Part shown: piece by piece, positions 33,986-44,102 of the stretch
Layout of the letters: every line of letters starts with the position of its first letter
Position numbering within the stretch: position 1 is the stretch's first letter
Origin: Elymus sibiricus
Lineage: Eukaryota > Streptophyta > Magnoliopsida > Poales > Poaceae
Direction: 5' to 3'
Length of the DNA: 64,000 nucleotides
Assembly: GCA_039707655.1 (NCBI GenBank)
Contig: CM077676.1
Location: 426,537,379-426,601,378 of the forward strand
Position numbers and translations under genes: made by a program
The notes under the pieces: generated by a model
Told to the model about the DNA's origin: nothing
Seen by the model: only the letters and a program-made list of their open reading frames with translations
Databases searched by the model: none

Positions 33986-34863
33986 GTCGGCGATTTGCAA
34001 GTGCTTCGGCTGTCCAAGCTGTTACCGATGCCGTCGGCCTTCATCTGGTACTAGCTTCGGGAGAAATCCCTGCTGACCCATGCGTCGGCTGACCACGACG
34101 GCGCCAATTCGGTGTCGTTTTCCTTCCTGGAGGCGTGGTCTTTGAGCTGCACTTGATTTGCTCGGTATGGGCTCCGGACGAAAGTCCATTGACGACGTCG
34201 TCTACGGACGCCGTTCTCCTTCCTGAAGGCGTCACTGTGAGCCCTTTGTCGCCATCCATCCGCCCCTGCCCTTTGTGTGCTGTGCCGTCCCTGGTAATGC
34301 TTGCTCAAGATCCTCTCATGGTTGCCATTGTGTTGCGGCGAGCTTCGTGCTTTTGGTGTTATCTTGCCTCATCTTTGCTCAATGATGGCGCAAGATGCCT
34401 AACAAACTTGCTAGTCGTTCTAATTTCCTGTGGCGGAGCCCCAGTCAAGGTTCGTGTTTGGTGTGACACTCCTTGATTGTGGGCGCTCCTCAGTTGTGCC
34501 TTGGGGGTCAGTATGCTCGTCGGTGCGTTTGGCTGTTTGCAAAGTCTTGGTATTGTGATCTCTCGACGACACACCACATCTACTTGTGTCTCTCGTGATG
34601 ATGGTCTTATGTCTGCTAGCTAGGTCGCGCCATGTCCTGGGTGCCCTTTTTCTTTTCTAATCTTCCTTTCCTTGTTATTTGTAGGGTTTTCGGCCCGGTT
34701 TTCCTCATAAACAGGTCAATTTGTTAAGGTTTTCGATCCGGTTTCCCTTATAAACTGGATCACCACTCTAGCATTCGGCCACTTTGAGTAATATATTCAG
34801 GTGGAGGAACACCTGCCCCCGTGATTCTCAAAAAAAACAAAAAAAAAATTCCTCCGGTAGGAA

Positions 34864-35119
34864 GTGGACTGCGGTGAGGGTCGGGTGGGAGCAACGAGGT
34901 GGGTACGGCGGCCGAGCTAATATAGCCTGCAGCCGCGCATGCGGAGTTGCGGACTATATTTGGTCAGAACGGCTGCGTTTCAAAAATTGGAAAGCTATAT
35001 TTTTAGGGATTATAAGTTTTAAGGGATCTGTTAGCTAGTGCTTAACTCGCTAAATCACACTTTTATTGCTCTTATTATCCTTTTGCATTTGCATTCAGCA
35101 GCCAGCACCGAAAACAATG
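34864..35119. other. Unassigned stretch before module A
   Basis: No gene is seen. The end (CTTATTATCCTTTTGCATTT GCA near 35075) resembles 21965-21990, which supports a common ancestral spacer between modules B and A. Confidence 0.4.
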
Positions 35120-36255
35120 GCGGCACCACACCACCGCGTAGAACGTGGTTTTCCATACCCTGCCACGTTGGAGCAGCAGCCGCAGCACTTCCAGCGCGTG
35201 CACGTACATCCGCGCACGTAGCCGCCGTTCGCCGTGTACGTCTCTTCCTTCGTCCCCTTCGAGACGGGAACACCACGGCGGCGAGGCCCTGCCATGCACC
35301 GGATCAGTGCTGACTTCAGCGTTACCACAGGCAAGAGCCGGCACGCACATGGTCCATCCCAGTGAGCCCTGCGCAGAATCAAGCCTCGACGATACGGCGG
35401 AGATCCCGTACCACCCATGCGCCCAGAGTGGCTGGTGACTCCGGCCGGTGCCACGCTACAGGACAAGCTTTGCAAATACTGACAACGTTAAAAAAAAACT
35501 TGCACATACTGACATACTACATGATACACTGCATGTGGGTAAAAAGAACTGTGTATCACTCATCCACCTGGAACATGACATGGTCCATTCCAACATCGTT
35601 CCATGGGCTAAAATTCAGGAAAGTTTGCGCGCAATGTTCAGAACACCAAGATGACGACGAACAAGAGTGAAATTCGCAATCTTGCCAACGAAATAATGCG
35701 GGTTTCGACAGATTATATGTGATGAGGATGGCCGGTTCCACCACAAAGTCAATGTGCAGATGAAATGTACTACTAGTACAACAGAAGGTGATGGGCGCGC
35801 CGAGCCTTATTTTTGTTCTCTAGCATCAACCAACCAACTACAGCTCGCACATCTGGCCCAGCCTGGACACGTTGGGTAGCTGGGAGATTGTCCATCTTTA
35901 GGTAGTGATCTCATGATCTCATCATTCATGTCTGGAATATCAACTATGTACCGGGGCAAGCTCAGGGAATTTTATTGAGCGCCGTCCGTGCCATTAGATT
36001 TTCAAACGGATGGGGACAAGTTTACTCCGGCACTGAAGTTCTTCCGTGGGTTCGCTTGTCCTCATCTCGCCAGAGGAATGAGCAGGTACTCCGCGTAGAA
36101 CAGCTGCGGAGCCATGTGGGCTGTGAACGTGAGTTAACAGGGTGTATCTATCGTTGCAGGATTTCACAAGGTGCAGAAGGTGAACTAATTGAGTTGGTTG
36201 GGCGGGTACATGGAATTGTATTTAAGGAGGATGTTTGCAAATGGGTGCTGACGCC
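35120..36255 (-). pseudogene. Duplicated 3' end of the HPT gene
   Basis: This parallels 46815-48148: the same module A blocks, then ATGAAATGTA, TCATGATCTCATCATTCATG, the TTTTATTG poly(A)-signal region (35971), a terminal exon at 36062-36103, and intron 11 sequence ending ATGGGTGCTGACGCC at 36255. Homology stops there, about nine bases short of where the exon 11 donor would be, and LINE sequence follows. The other eleven exons are absent. It is a truncated segmental copy, not a gene. Confidence 0.85.
36062..36103 (-). pseudogene. Orphan copy of HPT exon 12
   Basis: Read on the minus strand after CAG it gives [13 protein letters not shown] and TGA. The intact gene has V in place of A at the third-last position. 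The splice acceptor and stop are preserved, but no upstream coding exon exists nearby. Confidence 0.9.
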
Positions 36256-36490
36256 CTGCATGGCATTGGACATGCCCTAACGTCCCCGAAGTTAGTATGG
36301 CACCACCTACCTCCCACAACTTCCCGCTCCCACAACTTCCCGAAAGCAACTCCAAAGGAATTGCATCGAGGGGCATGTGAAGAAAATGTGATTTGAGTCT
36401 TCAGCCACCTCGCACAAGGGGCAACAACCGTTCCCAGGACCATTACGCTTAAGAACCTCGACTCCCGACGGGACACGCCCCCACACTAAT
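36256..36490 (-). pseudogene. LINE ORF2 zf-RVT fragment
   Basis: The minus-strand translation shows V-L-K-R-N-G-P-G-N-G-C-C-P-L-C, then H-I-F-F-T-C-P and F-L-W, the zinc-binding signature of LINE ORF2 C termini. It is short, has stops after the motif, and directly abuts the broken HPT copy. The duplication may have been cut by this LINE. Confidence 0.75.
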
Positions 36491-37080
36491 AAGTGTAGCT
36501 GTTACTAGTGCGCCGTGTAAACCAGGACATGCAGTTAGTAATACTCCTGCATCACGGTTTAGAAGGCGCGCTGGAAAAATCTCTGGGACCAAGGTGGTTG
36601 GTGATTGGCTGTACCATATAGTGAAAAAAAGCATCGGTTGTTAACTACGACGCCTAATTAGTGAAGAAATTAACGCGCAGTGTGCCCCACGGCCAGTAAA
36701 CGAGCAGTCCTAGCGCATGCAGTGGTGGAGAAAAGGACCGCATGCATGGCATGCAGCCTACGCGCACTCAAAACGGCCTAATTAACTCAGCATTAATTGC
36801 CACACGCCTTAATCCTCTCCTATTCTGAGAATGCATGAAAACTGTAGTGCGCCTTCTAAACCGTGACGGAGTAAGTGGAGTACGATTAACTAAAGAGATT
36901 TGACTAGGAGTAGTTACATTTACAATTCACTGCATGCCTAAGAGGTCCCAACTCACATTACTCCACAATCTTTGCGGATCTGGCATTGCCTCGCTCTCAA
37001 TTTTTTGCCATTTTTACTAATATCGAGTAGGGTAGTAATTTGGAGTAACAGCTACACTTATTACTAACTGCATGCATGTG
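36484..37080. repeat. Complex inverted repeat (possible rearranged MITE)
   Basis: CACGGTTTAGAAGGCGC near 36553 faces GCGCCTTCTAAACCGTG near 36848. AATAAGTGTAGCTGTTAC near 36487 faces its complement near 37046. ATGCAGTTAGTAAT near 36529 faces its complement near 37060. The order of the last two pairs is swapped between sides, so this is not a simple hairpin. No gene is seen inside. Confidence 0.55.
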
Positions 37081-37251
37081 AAAAGTGGAGCCCCCTTGCA
37101 CAGAGATCCTGCGAGGATACACATGAACCTTAAATTCACAAGAAGCCTACACGTTATGTATGGTGCCCATGCAGATATCTTGCATGCATGCATGCCCCTG
37201 GAGTTCATTAACAAACTCGACATCCATATACACAATACGTATGCGGAAATT

Positions 37252-37656
37252 GCTTTTGGAGGCCGAGCTCCATGGAGGCCTCCAAATGCAAAATTCAAAA
37301 TTCATGAAAATTTATATTTTTACATTTCAAAAAAATCTGAAAAAAATACAGAGATAGATGAAGGCATAGTGCACAAGTGTGTAAATTTTCAGGACTAAAT
37401 ACGACGAAATAAGGGCTGTGCAAAAAAGACAAATCTGGGGCTTTTTAACACATGATACTATTCATCCTCCGAGATCATGAATTTGTCTTTTTTGTACAGG
37501 TCGCATTTCAATGTATTTCATCTTCAAATTTTACACACATACGCCTCACACCCTTGTTTACTTGTACAATTATTTTCAGATTTTTTTGAAACCGAAATTT
37601 TTGAATTTTGAATTTTTCAAAAAATCGGCTTCCATGGAGGCCGAGAGCCAAAACGC
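37252..37656. mobile_element. MITE with CTCCATGGAGG-type ends
   Basis: The left terminus GCTTTTGGAGGCCGAGCTCC, then ATGGAGGCC, resembles the complement of the right terminus (TTCCATGGAGGCCGAGAGCC, then AAAACGCC). The interior is about 400 bp of AT-rich DNA whose two halves are also loosely complementary (TTTTCAGA / TCTGAAAA, TGTCTTTTTT / AAAAAAGACA). There is no coding frame. Confidence 0.6.
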
Positions 37657-38205
37657 CATTCTCATCCGTATGGAGATATATAGATGGATCCTTGCTAATA
37701 TTTTATGTGGGTGTCTAGCTACCTCTAGTCTCCAGAACGCCAGATACACCGTAAATAAACGTTGCGGTAAGAGGCTCTCGTTCGTACCACGTACAATTTG
37801 TGGCCTTCATTTCATCGTACCCATGTATAGTGTATTGCCCATGGACCAGAAGCTTGAATGCTGGCATGGTTTGTTAATTAAACAGTGGGGTCCTGCTCCT
37901 GCGTGCGTGCATGCATGCATATCTATATCTTGGACAAACAGTGCATGTTTGCATTATTGGCTTAAGCGAGCTAGAGCTCGATCATGAGCCATTCATGGCA
38001 TATGTCTTAAGCCGATTTGGCTGCCTCCAAAGGCTTGGACAGCGCATTCAAGTGTACTAGCATAAAGTGAACAAATGTGTCCGGTCAAACATATACCGGT
38101 GTTTAGCGGGTCTCCCTTGAAGATGTCCTTATTTCCCGCGTACATTTGCACTCTATGCATGCAAACATGTGGCCGCATGTATGCATGCTAACCGAAAGAA
38201 TTAAT
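37657..38205. other. Intergenic
   Basis: I see no gene, RNA or clear repeat here apart from short ATGCATGCAT runs near 37905 and 38170. Confidence 0.5.
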
Positions 38206-38402
38206 AGCATAATTGGTTTTATGCCAACATTTGGCATTGCCAATATTTGAAAAGTCAACATTTGGCAAAATTAAAAGTTGCAAAACTTTGGCAACTTTTT
38301 GTAAGATTGATAAGAAAAGTTGGTAGGCAACCAATCACTAGCCAACATTTGGCATTTGCCAAATATTGGCATGCCAACTTTTGGCATCAAACCAATTATG
38401 CT
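38206..38402. mobile_element. Short palindromic MITE
   Basis: Perfect 14-bp ends AGCATAATTGGTTT and AAACCAATTATGCT bound 197 bp. The interior repeats CCAACATTTGGCA and TGCCAATATTTG in both directions, so the whole element can fold on itself. The flanks TTAAT and CTAAT may be a drifted target duplication. Confidence 0.75.
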
Positions 38403-38864
38403 CTAATAGTTCATGGTGTTTGAAGGGGAAGCGGGAAGGGAAGGGTCAAAATTGCGGCATGCTTGACTGTGCCCTTCTCCGGCTCGGGCTCCGTCCAATC
38501 CGAGCAACGGTAAGTATGAAAAGGCCCCCCGCCCAAACCTGTTAAACCTTCGACTGGCCTCCGCGTGTGACGTCGTCGTCGCTGGCTCTGGCTCGCCCCT
38601 GGCATGGCCGGGTCGCCCTGCATTCGACCTCGGGGACTGCATCTCCGCCCAACAAGAATTAACACGATTTGAAATTTTAGGCAACAGTTAATGCCGACAT
38701 TTTGTACTGTCTATGCGTAAGAATAGAATACTAATTGACCTAATAGAATACCTAAATTTGACTCTGTCATAATCTTATTTGACAACTTGTATGATTTAGG
38801 ACTGCTCACCATTTTATATATCTACGCGTAAAGGATTCCTCGCCTCCTACTCAATTTTTAGGTG
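38403..38864. other. Intergenic
   Basis: The first part is GC-rich and then turns AT-rich. No feature can be supported. Confidence 0.4.
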
Positions 38865-39654
38865 TCTTTTTGTGTCCGTTTAATTTAGGTCCTGCTCAGG
38901 AAGACGAGGTGGCAGCGACTCCATGTAGATGGAATAAGGTTCTCCCCGCCTAGCTTCTGTCCAGGCGGTGCGTTTAGCATCATCGGAAGGTGTGAGGAGG
39001 TGTGTCTCTGACAGAACTTGTAGGATTCGGTTGGCGTTTGTCTTTCGGTGGATTTACTTGGATCCAGTCTTTGTTCGTGTGTAGTTGGATATTCCCGATC
39101 TACGGTTATCTTCATAGGCGACGGTTGATGTTTTGGTGTGCTAGTCATGTGCGGCCTTAGCATGATACTCCCTCCGTCCGGTGAAAAATGTACATATAGA
39201 AATTTTAGGACAAATTATGGAGTGGAGTAAAAAATGCATTGGAAAGATGCAAGCCATCATCTCTCTCCTCTTTAATTACCCAACCCCCAATGAACTAAGT
39301 GCATGTAGAAATTAAGGAGACCATGTGTAGAATGTTATTGGTCTTCATTACCGTGTGATGAGAGAGAAGCATTTTTTTTCTACTTTAAAGTGCATTGGGA
39401 AGATAGAAGTACACTCTTTTGTGGACAAATTTTAAAGCCAAACGTACACTTTTCACCGAACGGAGGGAGTAACTTACTGACTGTCTACTACAACAAGGTT
39501 TGCTTAGCCCTGGTAAAGGAGAGGCGATGACGACAGCGCGTCTTCGGCCCTCTCCAGTGTTTATAGTCATCGCTAGGTGGTCTATGGGTCTAGATCTATT
39601 TTTTTTATTACTACTTCTTATGTTCTCTATACCACCATGACGCGGCGTTTTGGC
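38865..39654 (+). mobile_element. Retroposon-like repeat, copy 2, with nested Stowaway
   Basis: It parallels 60046-60505 and the complement of 5085-5600: GTCCTGCTCAGGAAG, ATGGAATAAGGTTCTCCCCG, GGTGTGTCTCTGACAGAA, GCCTTAGCATGA, then after the MITE ACTGTCTACTACAACAAG and CATCGCTAGGTGGTCTA. The 3' end is diverged and has no clear A-tail. Confidence 0.6.
39168..39469. mobile_element. Stowaway-type MITE
   Basis: CTCCCTCCGTCCGGTGAAAA and its complement TTTTCACCGAACGGAGGGAG form the ends. TA flanks both sides and the element is 302 bp. The uninterrupted sequence at 60330-60345 shows the empty site. Confidence 0.93.
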
Positions 39655-39866
39655 TCTCTGCACCCGAGGTGAACAATAAATTCGTTTAAAATTGTAAAAA
39701 AAAAATCAAAAAAGTATGATTTTTTTGTGATGCTAAATGCTCATGTGCATGAAGTCCGTGCCAAATTTAGTGGAGTTCGAACATTTCAGTAGATAAAAAT
39801 TCAGAATTTTTTGAATTTTTAAATTTTTTTAGTATTTTTTTATTTACTGTTCGCCGGGTGCAGATG
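39655..39866. mobile_element. MITE with TGCACCC ends
   Basis: CTCTGCACCCGAGGTGAACA followed by ATAAA faces the complement of TTTACTGTTCGCCGGGTGCAG. The interior is about 150 bp of A/T runs. There is no coding content and no certain target duplication. Confidence 0.6.
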
Positions 39867-40020
39867 AACATGGGCACCGAATTAAATATCTGATACCGCC
39901 ATTAATATTGATGCACGGATCGGAAGTTTTTTCCGCCCCAAACAATAAAAGAATACCTACAGCAATGTTACATGGGAGTTTTATGGTGCGACGGTCTAGC
40001 AGCCAAGATTTCGCATTTAA

Positions 40021-41384
40021 GAACATCTGCAGCTGTAACTTGCTAATTTGGACCCCTAAATGCCCGCGGGGCATGTGTGTGGGCATTGACCGAACAGTCC
40101 TCAAATCCTGTCGTCCACATCCGTGTATCTCATATCCGGTACCCTATATCCATACTAAAGCATGCAGCGTGAATGCAACTATGTAGATCATCACACGGAC
40201 TATGAAATGGACATAGAATGCACATTCCGATCATCAAAAGTTCACCAACGGATGTCCAAAAGATCGCCAAAGTTCAGATAATCCACATAAACGACGGAAA
40301 AATTCATAATAGATTACTAAAAAGTTGATATTAAAGACGGAGATGGCGGAGCTTCGACGGCCCGTTGCCCTTCCGGTCGACGGCCGGGGCAGGCGGTGGG
40401 TTGCCAGAGTCGTCGCAGTCGGAGCCGCCATCGTCGGAGGAGGAATCGGAGATGACGATGTAGCCCTTCATCCGCCGGACCGCCCGGTCCTGCTGCCGTT
40501 TGAGCTTGGCCACCCTCGCCTCCTTCGCCGCTGCCTCTACAGCCTCGCGCTTCGACGGATCAATGGCTAGCCGGAGTGCCTTGGCGTTCTTCCTTCGGAG
40601 CCGGCGAGCGTCCGTCTCCGCCGTCATAAGTGACCGATGGTAGACCCGTAGCGGCGGCGAACGGATTTCTCGACCGTGCCCCTCTCCCTTGCCTGCTGCC
40701 ACTCGCGGCGGGCGGCGGGTGCCTCCGATTTCGGAGTGCGCGTCCACGGCACCGGTGGAGCGGGCACTATAACCCACCGCTACCCTTGCGGAGCAGCAGC
40801 CAGCGAGAGAGGTGGACGACGGAGGGACGGTGCGGATTGAGCAGCCCTCGCGGAGCTGCCCGCGCCGGGAGAGGCCACCTCCGATGTCCGCACTACGCCG
40901 GCGGGCGAGCGGCGACGGAGCAGATCCGGAACTGCCCCCCCCCCCCCCCCCCCCCCCGCCCCCGCGCGTGTCCACCCGTGACCGCTTCATGACAATGCGG
41001 AGGGTCAACTTGTCCTTATCATTTACGGAGTCGTCGGAGCGGCTGCCGGAGCTCGACATGCTCGCCGGAGATTGGCTTGGAAAGATCGAATCGGAGAAGG
41101 GGAAGAGAAAAGACGAAGCAGAGCGGAGCGAAGTGAGTGTAGGGTTTCTGGATTGGGGATTTTATGGGGACGGATTGGGGTCGGCGGTGGGTGGGGCTGA
41201 CATGGCGGATGCGCCCTAGCAACACCATGTCCGCTCTACATTTGGGCTGGATATGAGAGTGCGGAAGCGAGGGCATTTGAGGCCAGTTTGAGGCGTCCGG
41301 ATGATCGGTTGTTTTACCGGTCAGTGACAGGTGTGCCCGCCCGAGGGTTTAAGGCCGTTTCGAGGCATCCCGCTGTAGATGCAC
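40021..41384 (-). mobile_element. Harbinger-like element with TAA target, 1,364 bp
   Basis: The left end GAACATCTGCAGCTGTAACT and the complement of the right end (GTGCATCTACAGCGGGATGC) are related to the ends of the 24231-25312 element. TAA lies on both sides (40018-40020, 41385-41387). It has no transposase. It carries a long frame on the minus strand and a C/G run at 40935-40957. Confidence 0.78.
40331..41059 (-). CDS. Hypothetical protein inside a Harbinger-like element
   Basis: An intact 242-codon frame, M-S-S-S-G-S-R-S-D-D to K-L-R-H-L-R-L. It has a serine/acidic start, a run of glycines from the G/C tract, and an R-rich middle. A charged segment R-R-L-R-R-K-N-A-K-A-L-R and K-R-E-A-V-E-A-A-A-K-E-A-R is probably helical. 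An S-D-S-S-S-D-D-G-G-S-D acidic patch follows. No family is recognised. It may be a captured gene piece or the accessory protein of an autonomous relative. Base composition is very GC-rich, so a chance frame cannot be excluded. Confidence 0.4.
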   Translation of the reverse strand: MSSSGSRSDDSVNDKDKLTLRIVMKRSRVDTRGGGGGGGGGGSSGSAPSPLARRRSADIGGGLSRRGQLREGCSIRTVPPSSTSLAGCCSARVAVGYSARSTGAVDAHSEIGGTRRPPRVAAGKGEGHGREIRSPPLRVYHRSLMTAETDARRLRRKNAKALRLAIDPSKREAVEAAAKEARVAKLKRQQDRAVRRMKGYIVISDSSSDDGGSDCDDSGNPPPAPAVDRKGNGPSKLRHLRL

Positions 41385-41405
41385 TAAGGGTCGAAACGTA
41401 CGGTC

Positions 41406-42640
41406 CGACAAGATTCCAACAAAACCGTTAACACGATTGGACGTTTGGATCTACGGGGATGATCGACGTGACGTCACGATCGCGGCGTTCTGATTGACTG
41501 ATTTTCTAGGCGATGGTTTAATTCGATCGCGTGAACAGTTCGCGGCTTCAATTCCCCGGTCGGCCGGCCGCTCCCGGAGCCATCAATTGCCGCCCGCGCG
41601 CGCCGTCGCCGATCGTACGCGCGGTACTAGCTGGTTTTGGCTTGCCTCTCGCGCGTTTTCATTCAGGCGTATCTGCAAGATCGAGCGGATCTGCGCGCCC
41701 GGCTGGCCGGCGCCGGCGATCCGGAAATGGCGGGCCGTGGACAGTGGGAGTACGTGGTACATGGTCTTGGCGATGCGATACGGCAGTGATTACAGTGTGG
41801 ATGCATGTAGCGTGAGCAGTGGTGCACGCACGGGTACGTCCAACAGTGCGTGCGTGCGTGCGTGCTAGCCACCGCTGCTGCTTGCACGTACGTGCACCTA
41901 TTCGGCCCGTCCTACTACGTACGTACTGTCACAGCCTCACAGGAACGCAGGTGTCCGGCAGGCGCAACTGTCGCGTAGGTGTGCAGCCAGTCACCGTACC
42001 GCACGTCGACGTGCCGGCCGCCGGCAACACACCGCGGTCCGCGGGCGCACCGAGCACGGGCAGGCAGCCGGCCAGCCCACGCGCGCGCACGCATGCACCG
42101 ACGCCCGCGGCACGTGGGCATGCATTGTAGTAGACGGGATGTCAGCTCCGTCCGTGGGAATGAGTGCGTGCGTGCCTACGTCCATTTGCACCGGGAAATA
42201 AATCCATCGATACTCCTGGAAATACAGAGAAGAGAAACCCCTTACTTTGCTTTGGGTTAGCTACTTAATTAGCTCCAAACCAAAGTACAACCGCAATGAT
42301 CTTATCGGACGGGCGGCGCCATGCCGGGGGTGGTTTAAGTCGCCGGCACGATCGGGGATCTGATTTGCGCCGCAACTGTTCACGGCGGTCTGCCACCGTA
42401 CCGCCGTGGGATCCGCTGCCGGCGAGCCCGCGGACAGCAGTAATTAAGGTGTTGTTCTCTCGCCCAGGTCGTCGCTTTACTGAGCTCGCGGCCCACCGGG
42501 CCGGGATGTACAGTACATGCTTTGGTTTTTATTACGGTGACACTCGCTGGGCCCAGAATGTATTTGCTTTGCTTTTTTATGGCGACTCGCTAGGGCCGGC
42601 TGGGCTTGCCATGGATTCTGCATGGATGCATTAGCAAAAC
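41406..42640. repeat. Module B, copy 2
   Basis: It aligns with 7333-8290 from CCGACAAGAT through the closing ATGGATTCTGCATGGATGCA. Insertions of GC-rich repeats (CGTGCGTGCGTG) lie near 41850. Frames are not conserved against copy 1. Immediately right lies a short spacer and the tRNA gene. Confidence 0.7.
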
Positions 42641-42853
42641 GAACTCAATCTTAATACTGTCTATGCGTACAGACACACTCATACATGTACACAAAACGCC
42701 ACCACCTTACCAAGAGGATAGTCTTACCATGTTAGAGCTATGCCTTGCTTTTTTTCATGCATGGTGGTTAACTGGGTGGGTGGTGATTTTCTTGAAAAAA
42801 GGAACTTTGTCTCACGGGTTTTATAAATTTATGTAGCAAAAATAAATCAAGTT

Positions 42854-42925
42854 GGGTGTTTGGTCTAGTGGTATGATTCTCGCTTCGGGTGCGAGAGGTC
42901 GTGAGTTCGATTCTCGCAACACCCC
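42854..42925 (+). tRNA. tRNA-Pro (anticodon CGG)
   Basis: A 72-base cloverleaf. The acceptor stem GGGTGTT pairs with AACACCC, with C as discriminator. The B box is GGTTCGA-like (GAGTTCGATTCTC). The anticodon stem CTCGC/GCGAG closes a TTCGGGT loop, giving CGG for codon CCG. The A-box region is TGGTCTAGTGGTATGATTC. There is no intron and CCA is not encoded. A T5 run follows. All stems pair, so it looks functional. It sits between duplicated modules B and A, and no second copy is seen in the other module pairs. Confidence 0.96.
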
Positions 42926-42927
42926 AA

Positions 42928-42932
42928 TTTTT
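42928..42932 (+). terminator. RNA polymerase III terminator
   Basis: The first T5 run begins two bases after the tRNA. Further T runs follow at 42934-42946 as back-up. Confidence 0.85.
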
Positions 42933-42969
42933 ATTTTATTTTTTGACCTCAAGCAATGATCCACTGAAA

Positions 42970-43400
42970 ATGTCGCCGTGGTAAGATTCAGCTGGACAAA
43001 CCTGCCGCAGAAGAAGTGCCATCGTAGAGCGCGGTTTTCCCACGTTCCAAGCGTCAGCCACACTCGTGCACATCCACGCACCCAGGCAGCCGCCGTACGT
43101 CCCTTCCTCCCATTCGAAACGGGAACATCGCAGCCGCGTGCGCGCCGACCACGGCCAGCATGGACGGGATGCCGGCCGCGTACGTCCTCGACCGCAGCCG
43201 CATGCAGCCTCACAGGAGGAGAAGCAGGGGAGGAGAGGGGCCGGCCAACGGCCCTGCCATGCATCTGACGGTGCTGACTTGAGCATTACCAGTTTACCAC
43301 CGGCAGGAGCGCCGGTCGCTGGCACGCACATGCTCCATCACACAGCGCCCTGCGCATGCAGGATCAAGCCTCGACGATACATGCACGCAGGTGGCCAAGC
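42970..43400. repeat. Module A, copy 2
   Basis: CCCATTCGAAACGGGAACAT, GGCCAACGGCCCTGCCATGC, TGCTGACTTGAGCATTACC and CAAGCCTCGACGATAC match the HPT 3' flank at 46900-47290. It joins module B sequence directly at about 43400, without the HPT end seen in the other copies. Confidence 0.7.
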
Positions 43401-43990
43401 GTACGGCGGCACTGTCGCGTAGGCGAGTAGCTACTAGCTAGTCACCGTACCGTATGTACGTGCCGACGGCGGCCGGCGATACCGCGGCGCGGTCCGCGAT
43501 ACTACTTGCTCATATCGGACCGGCCGCGCTCGGCCGGGGATGGTATGAGTCGCCGGCACAATCCGGCGACCTGATTCGCGCGGAACTGTTCGCGGCGGTC
43601 TGACGCCGTACCGCCGTGGGATCCGCTGCCGGCCGGCGTACGGACAGGAGCAGTTAAGGTTTTTTCTTTACTGCGGTAGCGGCCCACCAGGTCCGAAAGG
43701 TAGTGTTTGTTTTAGTTTTTGTGGTGATGACTCCCTGGGCCCGTAATGTGTTTGCTTTGGTTTTTAATGGTGACTCGCTGGGCCCGCCATGGATTCTGCG
43801 CATGAGCATGGATGCATTAAGAAATGGAAACGGTCTCATTTTTCTCTCTAAAGAAAACCGCGGTGCTTTCTTGAGCGATGACTTTGGGAGGTTTCGGTCA
43901 CGCCTATCCGAGTAGACAACCTCCGTCGTTCACACGAGAAATGAGAAGGAAAAAAAAGAAAACTCCTCTAGCTTGGACAACTCCCATGAT
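43401..43990. repeat. Module B, copy 4 (distal half)
   Basis: CGTACCGCCGTGGGATCCGC, TGCCGGC, AGCAGTTAAGGT and GGTGACTCGCTGGGCCC match copies 1 and 2. Then TTTCTTGAGCGATGACTT and AGACAACCTCC match copy 3. No coding sequence is seen. Confidence 0.7.
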
Positions 43991-44102
43991 AATACTCTTT
44001 CGGTTCGAGAATATATTGCGTATTATATATTTTTTAAGTCAAATTTAGTAGACTTATCATCAAGTTTTCAAAAATATATTAATATATAGAACACCAAATC
44101 AG
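43991..44102. mobile_element. Stowaway-like MITE, left part
   Basis: ACTCTTTCGGTTCGAGAATA through CACCAAATCAG matches the left part of 21548-21845. It is cut by the solo LTR and resumes at 45032. Confidence 0.6.

Larger units (their letters stand above)
25791..34847 (+). mobile_element. Short non-autonomous LINE, split by a gypsy element
   Basis: The left part (25791-26560) has a GC-rich 5' region (CAGGTCGCTCTCCTCGGGCG, CCGCCGCCGCCAC). The right part (33991-34847) ends CGGTTTCCCTTATAAACTGG, CACTTTGAGTAATATATTCA, GTGATTCTC and an A-tail. Flanks ATTCCTCCGGCAGGGAA (25774-25790) and ATTCCTCCGGTAGGAA (34848-34863) form an aged target duplication. Without the nested gypsy the element is about 1.6 kb. 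No endonuclease or reverse transcriptase is present, so it depended on another LINE. Long GC-rich frames in the 5' part are not conserved coding. Confidence 0.65.

Noticed and set aside
36062..36103. A second functional HPT gene
   Set aside because: Only the terminal exon and flank are present, and the remaining 387 codons are absent from the neighbourhood.
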